Assembly (NCBI RefSeq): GCF_052162025.1
Contig: NZ_CP197401.1
Location: forward strand, 2,728,001 to 2,792,000
DNA from: Methylobacter sp015476545
GTDB taxonomy: Bacteria > Pseudomonadota > Gammaproteobacteria > Methylococcales > Methylomonadaceae
Direction of reading: 5' to 3'
DNA length: 64,000 nucleotides
Part shown: piece after piece, positions 17,482 to 26,276 of the stretch
Numbering within the stretch: position 1 is the stretch's first letter
How the letters are laid out: each line of letters opens with the position of its first letter
The notes under the pieces: model-generated
What the model was told of the DNA's origin: nothing
What the model saw: the letters and a program-made list of their open reading frames with translations, nothing else
The model's database searches: none
Made by a program: the position numbers and the translations under genes

Positions 17482-18135
17482 TTAACCTCCAATAATATCC
17501 AGTAATTCCGTCGGCCGCTGTAAGCATATCAACGGATTGTATTGTTGCAATATGTCTTTTGAATGCGCTCCGCACGATACGGCGATTGATGAAATCTGTG
17601 CATTGAGCGCCATTTGCATATCGTGAACCGAATCGCCTACCATAAGCGTTCGCTCATTGGCGGCCTCCATATGCTGAATAATGTCCAGAACCATGGCGGG
17701 GTCGGGTTTCGAAGCGGTCTCATCGGCACAGCGCGTGATATGAAACAAATCTTCGGTTCCCGTCGCCTGCAGAGCCTTTTCCAAACCGGTTCGGCTCTTC
17801 CCGGTCGCTACAGCCAGCTGAAAGCCCGCCCGTTTCAGCTGCACCAGCATCTCATAAACGCCTTCAAATAAATCATCCTGACTAGTCTGCCTTGCGAAAA
17901 ATGCCTGAATGTAATGGGACATTAGCTGATCGCGGATTTTTTCGTCGGCTTCCGGAAATAAGGTCCGTATTGCATTTTGGGTACTTAAGCCGATCACATC
18001 CTTCGCCGCTTGCCGCTCCGGAACAGTGCAATTGCACGATGCCGCGGCTTGCTGCAAGCAACTGACGATCCAGTCGATGGAATCGACTAAAGTACCGTCC
18101 CAATCAAATATAATTAAATCAAACCTGTTCTTCAT
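17482..18135 (-). CDS. HAD-superfamily phosphatase (Gph-like)
   Basis: A cytoplasmic hydrolase of 217 residues with the four HAD motifs: F-D11-W-D13-G-T-L-V-D at the N-terminus, A-T-G-K-S in the middle, K-P-D-P, and V-G-D-S-V-H-D-M. A helical cap sits between motifs 1 and 2, as in phosphoglycolate and beta-phosphoglucomutase-like phosphatases. It overlaps rluC by 17 bases and precedes sppA by 8, a grouping common in gammaproteobacteria. The substrate is not predictable from sequence. Confidence 0.88.
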   Translation of the reverse strand: MKNRFDLIIFDWDGTLVDSIDWIVSCLQQAAASCNCTVPERQAAKDVIGLSTQNAIRTLFPEADEKIRDQLMSHYIQAFFARQTSQDDLFEGVYEMLVQLKRAGFQLAVATGKSRTGLEKALQATGTEDLFHITRCADETASKPDPAMVLDIIQHMEAANERTLMVGDSVHDMQMALNAQISSIAVSCGAHSKDILQQYNPLICLQRPTELLDIIGG

Positions 18136-19075
18136 TGCTTAATAATTCCTCCAGATCCTGCGGCAGAGGAGCGAAAATTTTCAGTAATTCCCCGCTGACC
18201 GGATGCAGGAACTTCAGTTTCTGTGCATGCAAAAACAAACGTTTATAGCCTCTGCTCTTAAATGCCTTGTTGACCTCGTCCAGACCATAACGCTCATCGC
18301 CGACAATAGGATGGCCCAACCAAGCGGCGTGCACACGTATCTGATGAGTACGCCCCGTTTTCGGCGAAGCTTCGACCAGCGTTGCATTTGGGAATAATTT
18401 CAGACGCTTGAAAGCCGTTTCGGCCTGTTTGCCGGATTGACTGACGACCACCATACGCTCGCCGCCTTTATTGACATTCTTTTGCAGAGGTACAGTAACT
18501 ATAGTTTGCTTCTTGGCCCACTGACCTGCCAGTAAGGCTACATAGGTTTTTTGAACCTGATCACTGCGGAAAAGTTCATGCAGCTTGCGCAAAGCGCTAC
18601 GCTTCTTCGCTATCAACAAACAACCGGAAGTATCGCGGTCCAGCCGATGCACCAGCTCCAGAAAATGAGCCTCGGGCCTTATCTGCCTGAGACCTTCTAT
18701 AATGCCCGAATTTACGCCGCTGCCGCCGTGAACGGCAAAACCCGAAGGCTTGTTCAAAATTAAAAAGGCATCATCCTCAAATAAAATATTTTTTTGCAGG
18801 GCATCCCTCAAATTCTGGCCGACAAATGTTTCCTCGGTTTTTTCCGATACCCGGACCGGCGGAATTCTGACGATATCGCCCGCTTCCAGGCGGTACTTAA
18901 CGTCCACACGGCCTTTATTGACTCTAACCTCGCCTTTGCGAACAATACGATATATGCGGCTTTTAGGAACACCTTTCAAGCGGGTAATTAAAAAATTGTC
19001 CAATCGTTGATCACTATTTTCTTCCGTAATTTCGACAAATTGAACTTTTGGCGCGCTTTGTTCTTCTGAATTCAT
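18119..19075 (-). CDS. rluC: 23S rRNA pseudouridine synthase RluC
   Basis: Isomerises specific uridines in 23S rRNA (955, 2504 and 2580 in E. coli). The 318 residues show an N-terminal S4 RNA-binding domain (Q-R-L-D-N-F-L-I-T-R-L-K) and the RluA-family catalytic motif V-H-R-L-D-R-D-T-S-G with the active Asp, then the G-R-T-H-Q-I-R-V-H motif. Divergent from rne across a 510-base gap, the arrangement seen in many relatives, which supports the RluC assignment over RluD. Confidence 0.93.
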   Translation of the reverse strand: MNSEEQSAPKVQFVEITEENSDQRLDNFLITRLKGVPKSRIYRIVRKGEVRVNKGRVDVKYRLEAGDIVRIPPVRVSEKTEETFVGQNLRDALQKNILFEDDAFLILNKPSGFAVHGGSGVNSGIIEGLRQIRPEAHFLELVHRLDRDTSGCLLIAKKRSALRKLHELFRSDQVQKTYVALLAGQWAKKQTIVTVPLQKNVNKGGERMVVVSQSGKQAETAFKRLKLFPNATLVEASPKTGRTHQIRVHAAWLGHPIVGDERYGLDEVNKAFKSRGYKRLFLHAQKLKFLHPVSGELLKIFAPLPQDLEELLSNEEQV

Positions 19076-19585
19076 GATATAGATAATACCAGCATCTCGT
19101 TAGGATTGATTCTTTAAATTGATGTAGAGCGATAAGGTTGCTATATTAAGCAAGTTTGAATATAAAAAACATACTTTTGCTCGGCAGATTTCCATGACGA
19201 AACTGAACCGGCAACCCAACTGAAGATAAAACAGCCGATTACGATGCTGGGTCTTCAAATACGATTTTTCGGGTAGCGTTCGACCCATGACGAACGATTT
19301 ATAACTCCTGTTTAAGACAGAATTTACAACAAGACTGAAAAAAGAATATTTATTTGCTTAGTAGTTGTCCGTGCCAATTATCGTTGCCTTCACGTCTTGA
19401 AGGTCAAGATACCAACTGCAACGCTTAGATGACGGAAAAACAAAACCGTAAAAAAACAAGTCTGACGCGTTATTGGCCAGAAAAATGAATCTAGTTTGAC
19501 CTTACAAACTTACTTAGCACTAGACCCTAACCCAGTCTGATCAGTAAATTCTGATAATGGAGCAGGAAACCACAAGGATAATTGA
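19076..19585 (+). promoter_or_regulatory. rluC-rne divergent region; probable rne leader
   Basis: No gene is supported in these 510 bases. In E. coli the rne mRNA has a leader of several hundred bases, in which a structured element lets RNase E limit its own synthesis. The length and position here suggest the same, but I could not identify the conserved hairpin by eye. The right end holds the ribosome binding region of rne (AAGGA, 19573-19577). Confidence 0.4.
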
Positions 19586-21865
19586 ATGAAAAGAATGCTT
19601 ATCAACGCTACGCAGGCAGAAGAACTGCGAGTCGCATTGGTAGACGGTCAAAAACTGTATGATTTTGACATAGAAGTCCCTTCTAAAGAACAAAAAAAGT
19701 CCAACATATACAAAGGCATCATTACTCGCGTAGAGCCCAGCCTCGAAGCAGCATTTGTAAACTATGGCGCCGAAAAACACGGCTTTTTACCTTTTAAGGA
19801 AATTTCTTCCGTCTACCGCCAACCTCAAGAAGGCGCCGAAACCGAAGGCCGCCGCCCATCCATTAAAGACCTGATTAAAGAAGGCCAGGAAATTCTGGTT
19901 CAAATTGAAAAGGAGGAACGCGGCAATAAAGGCGCCGCCTTAACCACCTATATCAGCCTGGCCGGCACTTATCTGGTGCTGATGCCTAACAATCCGAAAG
20001 CAGGCGGCATTTCTCGCCGCATCGAAGGCGAAACCCGCAGTGAATTGCGTGAAGTCATGGCAGCACTGGATATTCCGGACGGCATGGGCTTGATCGTGCG
20101 CACGGCTGGCTGCGGCAAAAACGCTGAAGAACTGCAATGGGATTTAAATTACCTGCTGCAGTTATGGGAAGCCATAGAACGCACTTCCAGCGAACAAACC
20201 GCGCCGTTCCTGGTGTTTCAGGAAAGCAATGTCATCATCCGCGCCCTGCGCGACCATTTGCGCGGCAATATCGACGAGATCCTGATAGACAACGAATCCT
20301 CGTTCAAACTGGTGCAGAAATTCCTGAAGCAAGTCATGCCGCACTTTTTGCCGAAAGCAAAACTGTATCAGGACGCGGTTCCTCTGTTCAGCCGCTACCA
20401 GATCGAATCACAGATCGAGCTGGCCTATGGCCGCGAAGTACCTCTGCCTTCCGGTGGCTCCCTGGTCATCGATCATACTGAGGCTCTGACTTCGATCGAT
20501 ATCAACTCGGCGCGCGCCACAAAAGGCAGCGACATTGAAGAAACTGCTCTGAATACCAACCTCGAAGCAGCCGATGAAATTGCCCGCCAGCTCAGATTGC
20601 GTGACTTGGGCGGCCTGTTCGTCATCGACTTCATCGACATGATGTCCAATAAAAACCAGCGTCTCGTTGAAAATCGTCTGCGCGATGCGCTGAAAATAGA
20701 CCGTGCCCGCATCCAGACCAGCCGCATCTCGCGCTTTGGTCTATTGGAAATGTCCAGGCAGAGAATGCGCCCGTCACTGGGCGATTCCACGCAACTGCCC
20801 TGCCCGCGCTGCAAAGGCCAGGGCACTATCCGCAATGTAGAATCGGTTGCGCTGGCTGTGCTGCGTATTCTTGAAGAAGAAGCCATGAAAAAAGGCACGG
20901 AAAAAGTCATCGCCCACTTGCCGATTGAGTGCGCCACTTTTCTGCTGAATGAAAAACGCCATGCCATTGAGCAGGTTGAATCAAGACTGAAAGTCAGCAT
21001 TGTGATCCTGCCCAGCAAACATCTGGAAACGCCGGCTTATGACATCGAGCGCATCAAGGAAAAGGATGCTATTGAAGAAAAACCCAGCTACCAGCAGATA
21101 AAAGAAGAAGAGATCACAATTCCGGAATTTGCCCAGCAAGTCAGGCAAAAAATCGAGAAGGCGGCTATCAGGGAATTTTTACCGGAATCCCCGGCTCCGA
21201 TGCAAAAGAACGTTTCAGCCAGCCTGATCAAGCGCTTCTGGTATAAACTGATCGGCCCGAGCATTCTAAGCGCAGAACCCGAGCCCGAGAGAAAAGAAGC
21301 CTCGACAGGCGCCACCGAGAAGGCCAGAGGCGCAGATGAAACCCAGCCAAGCAGAAGCCGCGATAGCAGACGCGGCCCTCGCCCCAAGCGTGGCGGCCGC
21401 GGCCAGGACAGAAACGGCAAGCGCCCCTCTGAGGCTGCTGCTGGCGTGCCTGAGGCAAAAAGCGAGCCGGCTAAAAGCGAGCCTGTCGCAGAGCCGGAAG
21501 TAGCGGAAAAGCCTGCCGAAAATGCCGCACCGGTAGCGGAACAGCAAGCGCAGAAACCATCCGGCGGCAGAAACAGAAGAGGACCTAATCGCAGAAGACC
21601 GCGTAATCCTAATTACAAAAAACCTGAATCCAATGGCGATGCAAATGGCGAAATCCATGCCGTTTCAGAGGAAGCGCCAAAAGAAGCCCGAAGCGAACCT
21701 CGGCCCTATGCTCACGATTTTGCTGAAAGAGCCGAAAGAATAGAACGCCATGAGCCGCAGGCCCATGAAAACACCAGTCAACCGGTTTCAGAATCGCCGA
21801 AACCTGTCGCTGAACCAAGGGCTAGAGTTGAACCCGTAACACAAGAATCTGGCTCCGACTCTTAA
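19586..21865 (+). CDS. rne: Ribonuclease E
   Basis: An endoribonuclease that cleaves single-stranded AU-rich RNA and organises the degradosome. The 759 residues comprise the conserved catalytic half (about 1-520): start M-K-R-M-L-I-N-A, S1 domain, 5' sensor, DNase I-like domain with catalytic Asp in S-I-D-I-N-S and V-I-D-F-I-D, and the Zn-link C406-P-R-C409 that holds the tetramer. The C-terminal 240 residues are low-complexity, rich in P, A, E and R with an arginine-rich patch R-N-R-R-G-P-N-R-R-R-P-R, as expected of a disordered scaffold. The tail is shorter than E. coli's (1061 total). Confidence 0.96.
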   Translation: MKRMLINATQAEELRVALVDGQKLYDFDIEVPSKEQKKSNIYKGIITRVEPSLEAAFVNYGAEKHGFLPFKEISSVYRQPQEGAETEGRRPSIKDLIKEGQEILVQIEKEERGNKGAALTTYISLAGTYLVLMPNNPKAGGISRRIEGETRSELREVMAALDIPDGMGLIVRTAGCGKNAEELQWDLNYLLQLWEAIERTSSEQTAPFLVFQESNVIIRALRDHLRGNIDEILIDNESSFKLVQKFLKQVMPHFLPKAKLYQDAVPLFSRYQIESQIELAYGREVPLPSGGSLVIDHTEALTSIDINSARATKGSDIEETALNTNLEAADEIARQLRLRDLGGLFVIDFIDMMSNKNQRLVENRLRDALKIDRARIQTSRISRFGLLEMSRQRMRPSLGDSTQLPCPRCKGQGTIRNVESVALAVLRILEEEAMKKGTEKVIAHLPIECATFLLNEKRHAIEQVESRLKVSIVILPSKHLETPAYDIERIKEKDAIEEKPSYQQIKEEEITIPEFAQQVRQKIEKAAIREFLPESPAPMQKNVSASLIKRFWYKLIGPSILSAEPEPERKEASTGATEKARGADETQPSRSRDSRRGPRPKRGGRGQDRNGKRPSEAAAGVPEAKSEPAKSEPVAEPEVAEKPAENAAPVAEQQAQKPSGGRNRRGPNRRRPRNPNYKKPESNGDANGEIHAVSEEAPKEARSEPRPYAHDFAERAERIERHEPQAHENTSQPVSESPKPVAEPRARVEPVTQESGSDS

Positions 21866-21884
21866 TCGATCGGTTGCATTATGA

Positions 21885-21922
21885 ATCGCCGCGAAGCATA
21901 AAAGCTTATGCTTCGCGGCGAT
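21885..21922. terminator. Bidirectional hairpin between rne and dnaE
   Basis: A perfect 16-bp inverted repeat, 21885-21900 with 21907-21922 and a 6-base loop, lies 19 bases after the rne stop and 2 bases after the dnaE stop on the other strand. No clear U-tract on either side. Confidence 0.75.
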
Positions 21923-21924
21923 CA

Positions 21925-24900
21925 TTACTTGTACTTAACTTCCACTTCGCTGGCTCCCGGCAGACGTTTCAGGCGCATAATCAATTCATCTGTTGCCAGC
22001 ACACGCCACTCATCGCCAAGACGCACGGTTGCCTTCGCCTGGCGCGATTTGTAATTCATCAGCACCGGACACCCGCCGCCCTTGAAGGGGCTGAGCACCG
22101 CACTTAATCTCTGCAGGAATGTATCGTCATGCTCTTCGGCCTGCCATGTCAGCTGAATCCCTCTGGCGAAAGCATCCCGGGCCTGATCCATGCTGTAGAG
22201 TTTCTCTACCGTCAAGCGCAGGGTGCCCAAATAATCGTCAACCGCCAGCGGACCTTCAGCGACCAGCAACGTATCGCGAGCAAAGATATCGCGATATTTT
22301 TCATAAACATCGTTAAACGCCGCGATTTCGAGCCGGCCGGACCTGTCATCCAGCGTGGCAAACCCCATCATTTTTCCTTGCTTGGTCTGACGGGTTCTGA
22401 TTTCCACGACCAACCCGGCAACTCGCGCTTCCATCTTGCCTTTCATGCCCCGTTGAGGGCCTGCACGCTCGACATTGGCGGCCAAACTGGCTATTTTCCC
22501 ATGCGTAAACTCTTTCAGTTCCGCCTCGTACTGGTCAATAGGATGACCGGTCAGAAACAGTCCCAGCGTTAACTTTTCCGCTGCCAGACGATCCTTTTCA
22601 GACCAAGGCTCGACAGTCGTTGAATAAGCTTCGGTTTCTTCGACATTATTCTCGGCATTGACCGCCAGGCCGAACAAATCATTCTGGCCTGTCTGCGCCA
22701 TCTTGCCGTGCTGCTCAGCCACTCTCAAAGCCGTAGACAGCTCGGCCAGATGGCCGGCCCGGTTATCGTCAAACTCATCGAATGCACCGGCGCGTATGAG
22801 CGCTTCCAGCACGCGCCGGTTGACTTTTCTCAAGTCGACACGCTTGCACAAATCATACAAGCCGGTAAACGGGCCGTTTTCATCCCGCTCCTTCAGCATG
22901 TCGTCAATGGCCGCCTGACCTACGCCCTTGATGGCGCCTATACCGTAGACGATGTGCCCCTTGTCATTGACGGTAAAGCGGAAATTGGACACATTGATAT
23001 TCGGCGGACAGATGGTCAGCTTCATCTGCCGGCATTCCTCAATCAGCACCACGATCTTGTCGGTGTTGTCCATATCCGAGGACAGCACCGCCGCCATAAA
23101 CGCGGCCGGGTAATGCGCCTTCAGCCAGGCGGTCTGGTACGCGACCAACGCATAGGCGGCCGAGTGCGATTTGTTGAAACCGTAACCGGCGAATTTTTCC
23201 ATCAAGTCGAAGATATAGGTCGCAATGCCTTCATCGATCTGATTGGCGACGGCGCCCTGCGTGAACACTTCGCGCTGCTTGGCCATTTCTTCGGGCTTTT
23301 TCTTGCCCATCGCGCGCCGCAGCATATCGGCGCCGCCCAGCGTATACTGCGCCATTTCCCGCGCGATCTGCATCACCTGCTCCTGATACAGAATAACGCC
23401 ATTGGTCGGCTTCAGAATCGGTATCAGCAAGGGATGCGCGTATTCGGCCTTGGCCCCGTGCTTGACGTTGATGTAATCGTCCACCATGCCCGATTCCAAA
23501 GGGCCCGGCCGGAACAGCGCCACCAGCGCGATAATATCGTCAAAACAGTCGGGCTTGAGCTTTTTAATCAGCTCCTTCATGCCTCGGGATTCGAGCTGGA
23601 ACACGGCTGTCGTTTGCGCATTTTTCAGCAGCTCATAGGAAGCAGGATCATCGCGCGGAATGGTCGTGATATCGACCAATGGCTCGCCGGCCTGTTTTTT
23701 CTTCTGGTTGATCGTCTGCAGCGCCCAGTCGATAATCGTCAGCGTGCGCAACCCCAGGAAGTCGAACTTAACCAGACCGACGGCCTCCACGTCGTCCTTG
23801 TCGAACTGCGTGACCAGATTGCCGCCGCCCTGCTCGCAATACAGCGGCGTAAAATCGGTCAGTTTGGTCGGCGAAATTACCACGCCGCCTGCGTGCTTGC
23901 CTGCGTTTCGGGATGTTCCTTCCAGAGCACGCGCCATATCGATCAGCGACCTGACTTCTTCCTCGGTATCGTAAAGCTGCTTCAGGTCGGGGCTGTCTTT
24001 CAGCGCCTTATCCAGCGTCATGCCGATCTCGAACGGAATCAGCTTGGCCAGCCGGTCGACAAAGCCATAGGAAAAGCCCAGCACGCGCCCGACATCGCGA
24101 ATAACCGCCTTGGCCGCCATCGAACCGTAGGTGATGATCTGCGCGACGTGATCGCGGCCGTAATGGCGCGCCACATAATCGATCACTTCGTCGCGCCGGT
24201 CCATGCAGAAGTCAACGTCGAAGTCGGGCATGGAAATACGTTCCGGATTCAGGAACCGCTCGAACAGCAGATCGAATTCGATAGGGTCCAGATCGGTAAT
24301 CTTAAGCGCGTACGCCACCAGAGAGCCGGCGCCCGATCCACGGCCCGGTCCGACCGGAATCTGATTGTTTTTTGCCCACTGGATAAAGTCGGCGACGATC
24401 ATGAAATAGCCGGGGAAGCCCATCTGAACGATCACATTGAGCTCAACCTCCAGACGGTCGTAATAGGCCTGGCGATTTTCCTGATCGGTGCCCTTGCCAA
24501 CGGCCGGGTATTGCACCAAACGCTCCTCCAGCCCTTTTCTGGCCGAATCGATCAGATGATCGCCCAGCGACACACCGGCCGGCACCGGAAAATCAGGCAG
24601 GAAGTTCTCGCCCAGCGTCAGCTTCAAATTGCAGCGCTTGGCAATTTCGACCGTATTTTCGAGCGCTTCAGGAATATCGGCAAACAACGCCTGCATTTCC
24701 TCGCTGCTGCGCAGATATTGCTGGTCGGTATAATCTCTGGGCCGCCGGGCATCATCGAGCACGCGCCCCTGGTTGATGCAGACCCGGACTTCATGCGCTT
24801 CGAAATCCTTCTGATGTATAAACCTGACATCATTGGTCGCCACCACCGGCAGATCGGCAGCCAGAGCCAGTTCGACGGCTGCGGCTATGTAACGTTCCTC

Positions 24901-25428
24901 ATCGGGCTTGCCGACGCGCTGCAGCTCCAGATAAAAGCTCCGGTCGAACAGCGCACCCCATTGCTCGGCCAGTCGTTTTGCCAGCTCCTTGTTTTCGGCC
25001 AGCAAGGCCTTGCCGATATCGCCGCTCATGGCACCCGACAAGGCAATCAAGCCAGCATGATTGGCTTCTATCCATTCCTTTCTCAGCATCGGCACGCCCT
25101 GATGCTGCCCTTCCTGATAGGCTTTGGAAATGAGTTCGGTCAGCGTGATGTAACCCGTGTGATTGTTGACCAGCAAGGTCATCCGGAAAGGCGTCGCTGG
25201 CTCCTCCGGATTGAATATCAGCACGTCCGCCCCACCTATCGGCTTGATGCCCTGCCCCAGCGCCGCCTTATAAAACTTGACCAGCGAGAACAGATTGGCA
25301 TGTTCGGTCACCGCAGCGGCCGGCATGTTCAATTCGGCCAGACGCTTAACCAGCGGCTTGATTTTGACGATGCCGTCAACCAGGGAAAATTCGGAATGAA
25401 GCCTTAAATGAACAAACGCGGGTTGCAT
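21925..25428 (-). CDS. dnaE: DNA polymerase III alpha subunit
   Basis: The catalytic subunit of the replicative polymerase. The frame runs from 25527, but ATG 25426-25428 gives the family N-terminus M-Q-P-A-F-V-H-L-R-L-H-S-E-F, 1167 residues. The PHP domain fills the first 280 residues. The C-family palm shows P-D402-F-D404-V-D-F, matching E. coli D401 and D403, and G-P-G-R-G-S-G-A-G-S-L. The finger and helix-hairpin-helix regions follow, with a C-terminal OB fold. It lies opposite a long shadow frame on the plus strand that is not a gene. Confidence 0.97.
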   Translation of the reverse strand: MQPAFVHLRLHSEFSLVDGIVKIKPLVKRLAELNMPAAAVTEHANLFSLVKFYKAALGQGIKPIGGADVLIFNPEEPATPFRMTLLVNNHTGYITLTELISKAYQEGQHQGVPMLRKEWIEANHAGLIALSGAMSGDIGKALLAENKELAKRLAEQWGALFDRSFYLELQRVGKPDEERYIAAAVELALAADLPVVATNDVRFIHQKDFEAHEVRVCINQGRVLDDARRPRDYTDQQYLRSSEEMQALFADIPEALENTVEIAKRCNLKLTLGENFLPDFPVPAGVSLGDHLIDSARKGLEERLVQYPAVGKGTDQENRQAYYDRLEVELNVIVQMGFPGYFMIVADFIQWAKNNQIPVGPGRGSGAGSLVAYALKITDLDPIEFDLLFERFLNPERISMPDFDVDFCMDRRDEVIDYVARHYGRDHVAQIITYGSMAAKAVIRDVGRVLGFSYGFVDRLAKLIPFEIGMTLDKALKDSPDLKQLYDTEEEVRSLIDMARALEGTSRNAGKHAGGVVISPTKLTDFTPLYCEQGGGNLVTQFDKDDVEAVGLVKFDFLGLRTLTIIDWALQTINQKKKQAGEPLVDITTIPRDDPASYELLKNAQTTAVFQLESRGMKELIKKLKPDCFDDIIALVALFRPGPLESGMVDDYINVKHGAKAEYAHPLLIPILKPTNGVILYQEQVMQIAREMAQYTLGGADMLRRAMGKKKPEEMAKQREVFTQGAVANQIDEGIATYIFDLMEKFAGYGFNKSHSAAYALVAYQTAWLKAHYPAAFMAAVLSSDMDNTDKIVVLIEECRQMKLTICPPNINVSNFRFTVNDKGHIVYGIGAIKGVGQAAIDDMLKERDENGPFTGLYDLCKRVDLRKVNRRVLEALIRAGAFDEFDDNRAGHLAELSTALRVAEQHGKMAQTGQNDLFGLAVNAENNVEETEAYSTTVEPWSEKDRLAAEKLTLGLFLTGHPIDQYEAELKEFTHGKIASLAANVERAGPQRGMKGKMEARVAGLVVEIRTRQTKQGKMMGFATLDDRSGRLEIAAFNDVYEKYRDIFARDTLLVAEGPLAVDDYLGTLRLTVEKLYSMDQARDAFARGIQLTWQAEEHDDTFLQRLSAVLSPFKGGGCPVLMNYKSRQAKATVRLGDEWRVLATDELIMRLKRLPGASEVEVKYK

Positions 25429-25683
25429 AGGTGTTTTTTTATCAGAATCAGGTAAGTAGTGCTGGTAAGTAGTGCTTGCATCAAAGCGGGTAAAGCAGCG
25501 CGAAACAGGCAAGGCTTGAACAGCCAAGCCTATTTTTTACCACGAAGCGCATGGTTTTTAGAGCGAGTGTAAAGCCGGCGGCATACGTCTTTCATGGACC
25601 GATATTATACACTTTCAGCTTTAGAGAGGGCTTCAGTTTCAGAAACATGCCGATAAAAATAGCCACACCGCATGCTTTAAAAA

Positions 25684-25915
25684 GTTATTCACAAAACCTG
25701 TGGATAACTTTGTGGATTGGTTGTTTTATTCACCGCTTAATTACCGTTTTTATTACAGTTTTGTTAAATTGTACAAAAATAAACCAATACGGTAATTTTA
25801 TTGTTATCAATAACTTACAGATAAATTCCCCATATATTGGAGCCTAGGTTAGCGCTCGCTAAGTCATTGATTTAGCCTGTGGGCAACTGATATTGAGTCA
25901 ATACCACTTCCATAA
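25684..25915. repeat. Direct repeat copy 1 (dnaE-hrpA gap)
   Basis: Matches copy 2 (26036-26270) with a constant offset of 352. Near-identical blocks are the first 105 bases (DnaA-box cluster and TTTTTATTACAGTTTTGTTA) and the last 50 (TTTAGCCTGTGGGCAACTGA onward); the middle is diverged but still aligned at TTATCAATAA. Confidence 0.85.
25685..25734. promoter_or_regulatory. DnaA-box-like cluster, copy 1
   Basis: Four sites fall within 50 bases: TTATTCACA (25685-25693), TTATCCACA on the minus strand (25699-25707), a two-mismatch CAATCCACA on the minus strand (25711-25719) and TTATTCACC (25726-25734). The first two fit the DnaA consensus TTATNCACA exactly and face each other across 5 bases. Confidence 0.65.
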
Positions 25916-25998
25916 GCATCAAGCTAATCCTTGCGTTGGATTTACTCAGTTTTTTATAGCGCTTCAGACAGGAAAACCAAATATGGCTTTGTTGAGAT

Positions 25999-26027
25999 AA
26001 GCCTATCGGCAGGCATCCGATAGGCTT
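25999..26027 (+). terminator. Orphan Rho-independent-type terminator
   Basis: AAGCCTATCGG (25999-26009) pairs perfectly with CCGATAGGCTT (26017-26027) across a 7-base loop, followed by CTTTTG. No coding gene ends just before it on the plus strand, so it may end an unannotated small RNA arising in repeat copy 1. Confidence 0.65.
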
Positions 26028-26035
26028 CTTTTGCA

Positions 26036-26270
26036 GTTATTCACAAAACCTGTGGATAACTCTGTGGATTGATTGTTTTATTCATCGCTTAATTACCGTT
26101 TTTATTACAGTTTTGTTAAATTGTACAAAAACGAACCAATCCATTTATTCATTAATTATCAATAAGTTAAACTCTAGCTTTAAGCCTGATTCAAGCCGGA
26201 TAAATATGCGCTAAGTTATTGATTTAGCCTGTGGGCAACTGATATTGAGTCAACACTTTCCAAAAACATC
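26036..26270. repeat. Direct repeat copy 2 (dnaE-hrpA gap)
   Basis: Second copy of the 25684-25915 unit, ending a few bases before the hrpA stop codon at 26277. No terminator follows it on the right, so the unit was not a simple tandem duplication of the whole 352-base period. Confidence 0.85.
26037..26086. promoter_or_regulatory. DnaA-box-like cluster, copy 2
   Basis: TTATTCACA (26037-26045), TTATCCACA on the minus strand (26051-26059), CAATCCACA on the minus strand (26063-26071) and a weaker TTATTCATC (26078-26086). The two consensus boxes are kept in both copies while flanking bases have drifted. Confidence 0.65.
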
Positions 26271-26276
26271 CGATTT

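Larger units (their letters stand above)
25429..26276. other. 848-base intergenic region between dnaE and hrpA
   Basis: No gene is supported. The region is AT-rich. It is organised as two degenerate copies of a roughly 235-base unit, exactly 352 bases apart, with a strong hairpin terminator between them. Each copy begins with a tight cluster of DnaA-box-like 9-mers. The two flanking genes converge on neither side: both dnaE and hrpA read leftward, so this is the dnaE promoter region and the hrpA downstream region. Confidence 0.7.

Noticed and set aside
22708..25407. 899-residue frame antisense to dnaE
   Set aside because: It mirrors the codon structure of dnaE, whose product is unmistakable; the antisense product has no recognisable domain and is rich in H, R and Q as expected for a shadow.
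25551..25847. 98-residue frame in the dnaE-hrpA gap
   Set aside because: Overlaps repeat copy 1 and the DnaA-box cluster, has low-complexity hydrophobic content and no ribosome binding site.
25684..26270. Declaring this gap the chromosomal origin
   Set aside because: Origins usually sit near dnaA/dnaN or gidA; none is here and GC skew cannot be judged. Kept only as a DnaA-site candidate.
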